Positions 57,216 to 64,000 of a stretch of DNA of 64,000 bases are shown here, piece after piece. Source of the stretch: Anthonomus grandis grandis (Eukaryota > Arthropoda > Insecta > Coleoptera > Curculionidae); NCBI RefSeq assembly GCF_022605725.1, contig NC_065563.1:10008518-10072517 (forward strand). The letters are read 5' to 3'. Numbering within the stretch: position 1 is the stretch's first letter; the number at the start of each line of letters is the position of its first letter. Made by a program: the position numbers and the translations under genes. Below the pieces are notes generated by a model. The model was not told the origin of the DNA. It made no database searches and worked only from the letters and a program-made list of their open reading frames with translations.

Positions 57216-57310
57216 TACGGCCCTGTCTGCTCGCTTACTATATAGGCCGCTGCGCGCGCCGTTGCCATGGTGACTCATGACACGCGTGGAATTTCTGGGA
57301 CAGGGCTGTA
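57216..57310. mobile_element. MITE-like repeat with X-box-like motif (copy 2)
   Basis: Ends TACGGCCCTGTC and GACAGGGCTGTA are inverted repeats with one mismatch. The interior has CTATATAGGCCGCTGCGCGC and GTTGCCATGGTGAC (57261-57274). It matches the copy at 53353 in ends, order and GC-rich centre. Confidence 0.62.
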
Positions 57311-57379
57311 CTTTAGTACTCAACAACTTAGTTTTTTCGGAAAGGTATGTTTTTTTTTGTAATGTATTAAACAATTATG

Positions 57380-58234
57380 TTAACGCAAAGCAGAATCCAC
57401 GTGAATTATATACAAACTAGAATATTTATGAAAAAATTTATTATAAAAAAATATTAAATTTCTTCTGGTCTTAAATCATAAATAAAGGATTATTCCAGGA
57501 TCCAAAATGGATCATCCCCACTATAGACAATGTTTTTTTACATGATTAGATAGAGACAAAATAATAAAAATTCATTTGATGAAATCAATTTTTCGTATTA
57601 TTTATTTATTTTTAAATCGTGTTTTCTTTGGAAACTGTCCTCTTATTATAAATTACTTTAACCCTTTAAATGATTTTTTCAATTCAAATTTGATAAGTTG
57701 TGTTGGAAGCAAGCGTCCTTCTAAATCTAAAAAAATGTTCTCGCTCCCTCCTTCTACCCATCCATAAAAGAGGTGTTTTTACGACAAAAAGGGATGTAGT
57801 TTAAAATTAATTGCAACTGTTCAAATATGATTTTAATAACGGATCCATCCAACCCTCTCCCCCTGCGGTGGAGGGAGGGCATTAATATTGGAAATGGTGA
57901 TTTTATTAAAATTAAATCCGAAACATAATTATACATAAACCGGATTTTAAATACAACTAATTACCGCACAAAATCTGATTTGCCCTCGTTTAATTAACAT
58001 TTCGTTCGGTAATTAATTATTTTATTTAATTTTTGGGTTTAATTGGGAGAGGGTCGAAATTTATGGGCCCCTAAAAGCTTTTATTTCCCAAATAACTGTG
58101 TTGTGACGTTCAACTTTGTCCTTGTTAATGGGTACTTACTACTTATATTTTTTTCCCATCGCCCCTCTTACTCCCACTCATAAGAATTCCAGCTAAGAAC
58201 CCTCAAATGAACCACGATTCATTGGATTAGAAGT
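57380..58234. other. no gene seen
   Basis: AT-rich with a few GC-richer unique stretches (57850-57890 and 58050-58180). No domains. Confidence 0.35.
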
Positions 58235-58415
58235 TGAGTTCCATTTTGCGTATTTTAGGGCGGAGTAGATTTTTGGTGAGATAGGCAGAGGGCCCACCTA
58301 TGTGCGCTTTGGCCTGTCTCATACCAGGGGACTCAGTCCCTCTTCGGTGGGTCCACTTGTCCAGCAGACTCTTCATTGACGCGACCGCAACGCATTTGGC
58401 AATACCAACTATGGG
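58235..58415 (-). pseudogene. LINE fragment from the region after RNase H
   Basis: GMRQAKAHIGGPSAYLTKNL on the minus strand resembles the RQAK-x-I-x-GPS-x-LTK-x-LL segment that follows RNase H in I/LOA-like LINEs (compare GCRQAKEMIP in the element at 47955). It directly abuts the broken end of the mariner. Confidence 0.5.
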
Positions 58416-59098
58416 TTCCAACTCTCTCGCATTATCAGCGGCCTAATGCCGAAAGTTTTGCTTGTTTACCCAGCCAGACAAGTAAAAATGTGTTTCGTCA
58501 CTAAAAGAAACTGCGTTCTGAGGTAAATTTTGAAGCACAATTTCACATGCAGCACGTCGATTGTTCCAATCACGTTCTGATAATTCCTGTGCCAGAACCA
58601 TCTTGTATGGATGAAAATGAAGATCCTTGTGAAGAATTCTTCGCAGAGTGCGGTCAGATAACCAAAGGGCATCTGCGTGTCTCCGTGCAGAACGTCTAAG
58701 TGACCGTAAAAATGAGCGACTCACAGTCTCGATGTTTTCGGGTGTCCGAGGCTGTCCGTGGCCGTCCACCTCCTTTTTTGATAACAGATCCAGTTTCTCT
58801 GAAGTTCTTACCTCACAACACAATTGATTTTCGGTCCGGGACTCCTTCATTGCGCGGAATTTGGAACCTTATCCAGAACGCTCGTTGCGCAGCAATAACT
58901 GACCGATTTTCGCGAAGGTACACTTCTACGGCGAATGCGCGCTGTGCGTTGGTCCACATGATGCCTCAGACTAAAACATGTTTAAACAAAACTGTTTCCC
59001 ATACGGCTCTTTGTGGCGGTACCCCCACTTTTCTGCGACGCCGCACGGCATTACGAGGGAAGATTAAAAATAGGGAGACAGTTATGCCGCACCCTGTA
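58416..59098 (-). pseudogene. mariner-type transposase and 5' end, truncated
   Basis: On the minus strand the element starts at a TA (59097-59098) with CAGGGTGCGGCATAACTG. The transposase begins MWTNAQRAFAVEVYLRENRS at 58959, the standard N-terminus of this mariner group (helix-turn-helix). A stop and shifts follow. Then GRPRT-like sequence, SARRHADALWLSDRTLRRIL and HPYKMVLAQELSERDWNNRR lead to SFSDETHFYLSGWVNKQNF, which holds the first catalytic Asp. RH is followed by TAG where the family has YW, then AADNARELEP. The rest of the catalytic domain and the 3' end are missing. The long opposite-strand frame here is a shadow. Confidence 0.85.
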
Positions 59099-60449
59099 TT
59101 GTATGAATTGAGTTCTTGGTACGAATGACAGTATTTATACTCCTTACACCACCGCCCTCCCCTTTTTTTTATTCAGCGTAATACAGTCTCTATCCTTCTT
59201 AAAACACTACATATTCTTGACTGTTTTGTTCCTCTTGAAAGTTTCAGGATCGCAATTAAATCATAAATGCAAGAAGAATTAGCATTTAAGAGTTCGAAAT
59301 CCGCCTATATTCTGGTTATAGATGGTAAGTCTATGTAACACTTTTTTGGAGAAAACTGAGAAAGAACGATTGCTCTGTTTGGTGTCCAAGAAAACTTAAT
59401 ATGATAATTGCTATTGTAATAAAATGCTAGCTTTACGAGAATCGTAAGCTTTTTTGTATAAACCAATAAAAATTTTCTTAATTTTTGTTAGTACTCCAAA
59501 AAAATAATTCTCCACAATTATCCAAGGGGTACCACCAATATACGTAGTGGGGAAGAAACCTGCCGTATCCTCGTAAGGGTCCGAGTTCAAACCTTAGCCT
59601 CAGCATGGTACTCTACTGCCCAACTTTTTCTTTTTTAGTACTTGAAAGTGATTTATGATAGTACGTGATAGTGAAATTTAGCAATTAATCAATGATTACC
59701 ATCTAGCCTAAAAAAACACCACAGATATAAGGATTGAAATATCTATGAGATGTGGTTTCACAGCAAATGCTGTTGGATATCATAACTATAAGACATGACT
59801 ATCTGTATGAATGAAAAATAAAAATATTTAGGCTACAGAATTTATAAATCAAATGTTACTTTTGCGATATGGCAGGAACTTAAATTATTAACAATTACTG
59901 TTCACTTGATTTAGTACTGCACAGAAAATACTCTCAGAAGGTTTGAAAATTTGTAAAAAATTGTTTAAGAACCTGAAAAACCCGGAAAAACTGGTCAACT
60001 GACCTGTCAAATGTTTTATAAAACTTAAAACATATATTAGAGCCACTAGAGCTGGACAGGTAAATCTTTCCATTGAAAAGGATATATGGGATGGAGAGAA
60101 TAAATGCTAAACACATTGATTTTATTTTTCTAGCGACATCTAGAGTGAATATTCAATCAACGCTACAGTACTGAATAACGTTGGTGGTTAAGGCGTATTC
60201 ACCATAATATGCAGATAATAGTTATTGACAAAGTAATTTTATGTACGTTTTCAAAATTTGTTCTAAATTCCAAATTTTTTTTTCTGCTTAAATACCATCC
60301 AATAATTAGTAAAAAAGCTTTATGACAAAATTTTCCACGATTCGTAGGAGTGCCATAATATAAAGGAAGAGACTAGGTCCCATAAGAGCCTATATGTTGG
60401 GATAAGATAAGAGGTTTTTTACGTCGCTTTCTTTCAATATTTTTTATTT
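59099..60449. other. no protein gene; weak tRNA-like segment at about 59525-59610
   Basis: TACGTAGTGG (about 59540) and GAGTTCAAACC (about 59582) loosely resemble Pol III A and B boxes about 40 bp apart, as in a decayed tRNA or tRNA-derived SINE. No cloverleaf could be drawn with confidence. The rest is AT-rich without genes. Confidence 0.3.
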
Positions 60450-60865
60450 AAAAGAATTAAGAGGAAAAGAATAACAAATAAAAGAAACCAGTAACTAGAA
60501 GGTATAGAAGCCAAGATATTAGTAAAAATGTGGAAAAAAACAAACGAAAACTCGTGTTTTTCACATTTTTCGTACCATTTTTGGTCAAAATTTGTTATAA
60601 GCAAATTTTAATACAAACTCTGAACTGACAATCCCTACTGGAAAAACCCAAGAAAAATATTTTTTTTTTGGTTCAAAATCGGAACCACAAAAAATTTCGA
60701 AAAAATGCTTTTTATTTTTTTAAAAGTTTACTTTACGTACTCTGGGGAAAAAACGAGTTTTCTTTTATTCTTCCACATTTTTACTAATATCTCAGCTTCT
60801 ATAGCTTCGATTCAATACGTTGCTGGTTTCTTTTATTTGCTATTCCTTTTCTCTAAATCAAATTG
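60450..60865. repeat. inverted repeat with arms of about 115 bp
   Basis: Left arm: AACAAATAAAAGAAACCAGT, TATAGAAGCCAAGATATTAG, TAAAAATGTGGAA, GAAAACTCGTG. The right arm gives the complements in reverse order: ACGAGTTTTCTTTTATTCTT, CCACATTTTTACTAATATCT, CAGCTTCTATAG, CTGGTTTCTTTTATTTGCTA. The loop is about 180 bp. Non-coding foldback structure. Confidence 0.75.
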
Positions 60866-61639
60866 ACCTTTGACAAGACTTGGTAAAAAGTTAGGTAAAA
60901 TACTCTGTAAAATGCAACATTTATGACACGTATTAGAAATATAAATATTGTAAGTATGTAAATGTTGAATAACACTTTGTAATATTATTAGTGTGAATTA
61001 AATTAATATAATGTTGAAAGCATGGACGCTGTATAATGTATATAACGACTAAAGGTTAAAAAAGTGAATTAATATTATTTTTTTTACCTCTGGACCAACT
61101 GAAATACGTCCAAACACCACAAAATGCTAAAGAAAGTTCCAGATTTTTCACGTCGTTTATTATCCTCGGCAGATGGCCAATAATAAAATTAACCAATAAC
61201 CGTGATAAGAAAAGCCTCCTCTCCTCCCTTCGAAAAAAAAACCGGAAATGAACCCCGTTTGACTGATATATCACCGAATCCGAATCAATTCGAAAGCGGA
61301 AACGGCGACTATCTCAATTTCCGGCCTCGCCTTTCCCCCCTCTTCCCTCGCTGTTTTAAAATTGACTTTAAATTTGACTTTATCGACCTACAAACGCATT
61401 AATTTTTATTTGGTGTCCGTTGACAGGCTACACGGTCCCAATTTCCCTGATTTCTCCCTCCCTCCCCAGCAATGTTTGCTCGAAAGTTTTATTTTGGGGG
61501 GACAAAGGTGCGATTAATGGGAGATGTAGGCAGTTTTAGATGTTTATTGTTTTTGTATTGCATTTTATAGGGTGGTTTTTTTCCCATTTGGAACTATGGG
61601 GGACTCCTACCTACCTAATAGCCGAGTTATTAGAGAATT
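60866..61639. other. no gene seen; GC-richer unique block at 61200-61500
   Basis: The block around 61240-61490 is richer in C and not obviously repetitive. It may be conserved non-coding DNA in the Roundabout intron, which only cross-species alignment could show. Confidence 0.3.
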
Positions 61640-63790
61640 ATTTATTTCTTCCAGGGAGTTGAAGTAATTTTAAAATTTTTCCACTTTTTTTACTTAATTT
61701 TCCTCAAAGTCCTCTAAAACTCCACTCAACGCAACAGTGAAGTTCCCTTAAACTTGAGAAATTGTTAAGTGAGGTTGTCCAAAACTTGTACCAGTTGCCC
61801 GAAATTTCAAATAGAATTTTATTTTTTCGAGGCACTTGAAACTATTCGAAATTTCCTTTAGTAAATTATAATTATGATGTAGTCACTTAAAATTATTATC
61901 TCCTTAAGGTACTACAATTAATTTCCATTTAAAAAGTGTTCTTATCATTTAATCATCCTAATTAAAATAGAATAAAACTAATTAAAGTACAAATATATTA
62001 AGAAAAATAAATAAGAAAAATCAGAACATCAACACATTTTTGAAAAAACCTTAATAAAACTCGATATAAATCTCGTAAAGCGACAAATTATGCTATTTCG
62101 GATCTGGTAATCCAAAAGTTTAATTTCCAGTTTATTGGAGAATTATTTACTTCTTCCAGGCAGAATCACTTCCGCCCATAGTTGTTGATTTTTTCCACCT
62201 GGATAATTTACACGGGACACAAGTGAAATTCCTTTTTAATAATCAAAGTATTTTTTGAATTCTTCCAGACCTCTTCATTACCTCTTTGGTATTTCTTCCA
62301 GGTTGAAAAGTTGCAGTAATGATAAAGTTACATGAACATATTTACTTTCTTACGTATGACAACTCGTTCCTATTTGATTATTTAATGATCATAAATAAAT
62401 AAGAATAAAACAAATTAAAGTCGAAAGATATTAAGAATATTAAATAAGAAAACTGAGAAAACTAACACATATTTGAAAAAAATCTCTAAAAATTGATGAT
62501 AAAGCTCGTAAAGCGACAAATTTGGACTTTTTGGATCTGGCACTCCAGAAATTTGATTTGCAGGCTATTGGAGAATTATTTTTTTTTTTTTAGTGGTAAA
62601 ATTTCGACACGATGCGATTTTTTTAAATTTGGAGCAAACATTACTTCAATTTAAATTTCTTTCAGGCACTTAAATTTGTTCTATGAAATTGTGGCTATCA
62701 TGGCTATTCCACAACCTTTTCCCATGTGAAAAGTATTCTTACCATTTAATGGTCATAGTTATAAAAAAGAAAAAATTTAAATGACAAAGTATTAAGACAG
62801 GTAAAAACTAACACATGTTTTAAAAAACTTAAATTAACACTCGATATAAAGCTCGTAAGGCGACAAATTAAGCAACTTCGGACCTGGTTTTCCAAAAGTT
62901 TAATTTCCAGTCTATTGGATAATTCATTATTTCTTCCAGGCAGTTGAAGTATTTTTAAAATTTTTCCAGGCTCTGGATTCTCCTCTCATGGGTTCTACTG
63001 CTGTTTCCCATTTAACTCCACTCACCACAACAGTGAAATGCCCTTAGACTTGAGAAATTGTTAAGTGAAGTTGCCCATAGAAGACTTGTTTACTTTAGAA
63101 AAATCCAGTTGCCTGAAATTTCAAATAGAATTTTATTTTTTTCCAGGCATTTGAAACTATTCGAAATTTCTTTTAGTAAATTATAATTATGATGTATATA
63201 TATGTCACATAAAACTATTATCTCCTTTAGGTTCTACAGTTCATTCCAATTTGAAAAGTATTCTTACCATTTATTTATCATAATTAAAATAGAATAAAAC
63301 TAATTAAAGTACAAATATATTAAGAAAACTGAATAAAAAAAATTATAAAACTAACACATTTTTGAAAAAACTTTAAAAAAACTCGATATAAAGCTCGTAA
63401 AGCGACAAATCATTCCATATCGGACCTGTTAATCCAAAAGTTTAATTTCCAGTCTATTGGAGAATTATTAGTTATTTCTTCCAGGCAGAAGCACTTCCGC
63501 CCATATTTAGTTTCTTGCATTCCACAACTCGTTTCTATTTGAAAATAATTAGTTTTATTTAATTATCATAAATAAATAAGAACTAAAACAATTAAAGTGA
63601 AAAGATATTAAAAGTATTAAATAAGAAAACTGAGAAAACTAACAAATTTTTCAATAAAACCTTAAAAAATTAATAATAACACCCGTAAAGTGACAAATTT
63701 TGGACCCGGTACTTCAGAAATGTAATTTCCAGGTTAATGGAGAATTATATATTTTCTTAAGGAAGTAACATTTGGGCAGGATGCTGGATT
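61640..63790. repeat. higher-order repeat cluster with TTCTTCCAGGCAG and CTCGTAAAGCGACAAAT words
   Basis: CTCGTAAAGCGACAAAT or a close variant occurs ending near 62088, 62521, 62868, 63410 and 63698. It is often followed by a TCCAAAAGTTTAATTTCCAG-like segment and GGAGAATTATT then TTCTTCCAGGCAG. A larger unit of about 1.29 kb is visible: ACTTGAGAAATTGTTAAGTG, CCTGAAATTTCAAATAGAAT and AAACTAATTAAAGTACAAAT occur in the same order at 61752-61994 and 63053-63320. Non-coding. Confidence 0.7.
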
Positions 63791-64000
63791 TGTTTTAGAT
63801 GAGAAGCACGTGCTTTTTCAATATATCCAGTTCACTTAAAACTGATTTAAAGTTATTCCAGAAAATTGTGGTTATGATATAGTTATTAGCTCTTTTGGGT
63901 TCTACAACCCTTTCCTATGTGAAAAATATTCTTAAAATTAACCGATTATAATTTTAAAAAAATAAATGAGAAATTATTACCAAAATTAAAAAAAATAATA

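Noticed and set aside
58700..59128. 142-codon plus-strand frame
   Set aside because: Opposite strand of the mariner transposase; starts and motifs fit only the minus strand.

Overview
The window looks like AT-rich nuclear DNA from an arthropod, most likely an insect and plausibly a beetle. I infer this from the gene families (an insect-type Roundabout receptor), the short 50-60 bp introns in the two housekeeping genes, and the mobile-element load (pogo/Tigger, mariner, Jockey/CR1-type and R4/Dong-type LINEs, and repeats ending in ACAGGGTGTCC). No species can be named from sequence alone. Open reading frames here often begin at GTG or TTG and lie inside exons or dead transposons, so start codons were chosen from protein homology and splice signals.

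Genes. Four real protein-coding genes are visible. (1) CHMP6/Vps20, minus strand, five exons at 5736-7573, ESCRT-III. (2) EXOSC4/Rrp41, plus strand, four exons at 8365-9277, RNA exosome; it is divergent from CHMP6 across about 0.8 kb. (3) A 109-residue gene I do not recognise, minus strand, three exons at 9347-9801. It is convergent with EXOSC4, and a perfect RFX X-box lies 118 bp upstream of its start codon, so it is a candidate ciliary gene. (4) The 3' part of a Roundabout-type Slit receptor, minus strand, at 34908-41712: Ig2 to Ig5, three FN3 domains, a membrane segment and a short cytoplasmic tail. Its signal peptide and Ig1 exons are not in the window, so 41.7-64 kb is probably a long intron.

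Mobile elements. 0.5-5.3 kb: two Tigger-type transposase relics separated by a LINE relic. 9.9-15 kb: three copies of a SINE-like repeat and a third Tigger relic. 15.4-18.35 kb: an R4/Dong-type LINE abutting a TTA microsatellite. 18.56-22.45 kb: a nearly complete Tigger-type element with terminal inverted repeats and TA flanks, split by a nested LINE. 41.7-64 kb: LINE fragments, a degenerate multi-copy protein of unknown function, a TIR-bounded element carrying another unknown multi-copy protein, a mariner, foldback repeats and small MITE-like repeats carrying X-box-like motifs.

Tandem repeats. Three arrays with different periods lie within about 12 kb: 241 bp (27.3-29.1 kb), 180 bp with alternating A/B monomers (29.9-34.4 kb), and 409 bp (36.1-39.0 kb) almost filling one Roundabout intron. 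Clusters of longer dispersed units lie at 23.7-25.9 kb and 61.6-63.8 kb.

The strongest candidates for something new are the X-box-linked small gene, the TIR-bounded element at 53.9-55.75 kb, and the X-box-bearing MITE-like pair. Nothing here resembles a bacterial-type operon or a CRISPR array.
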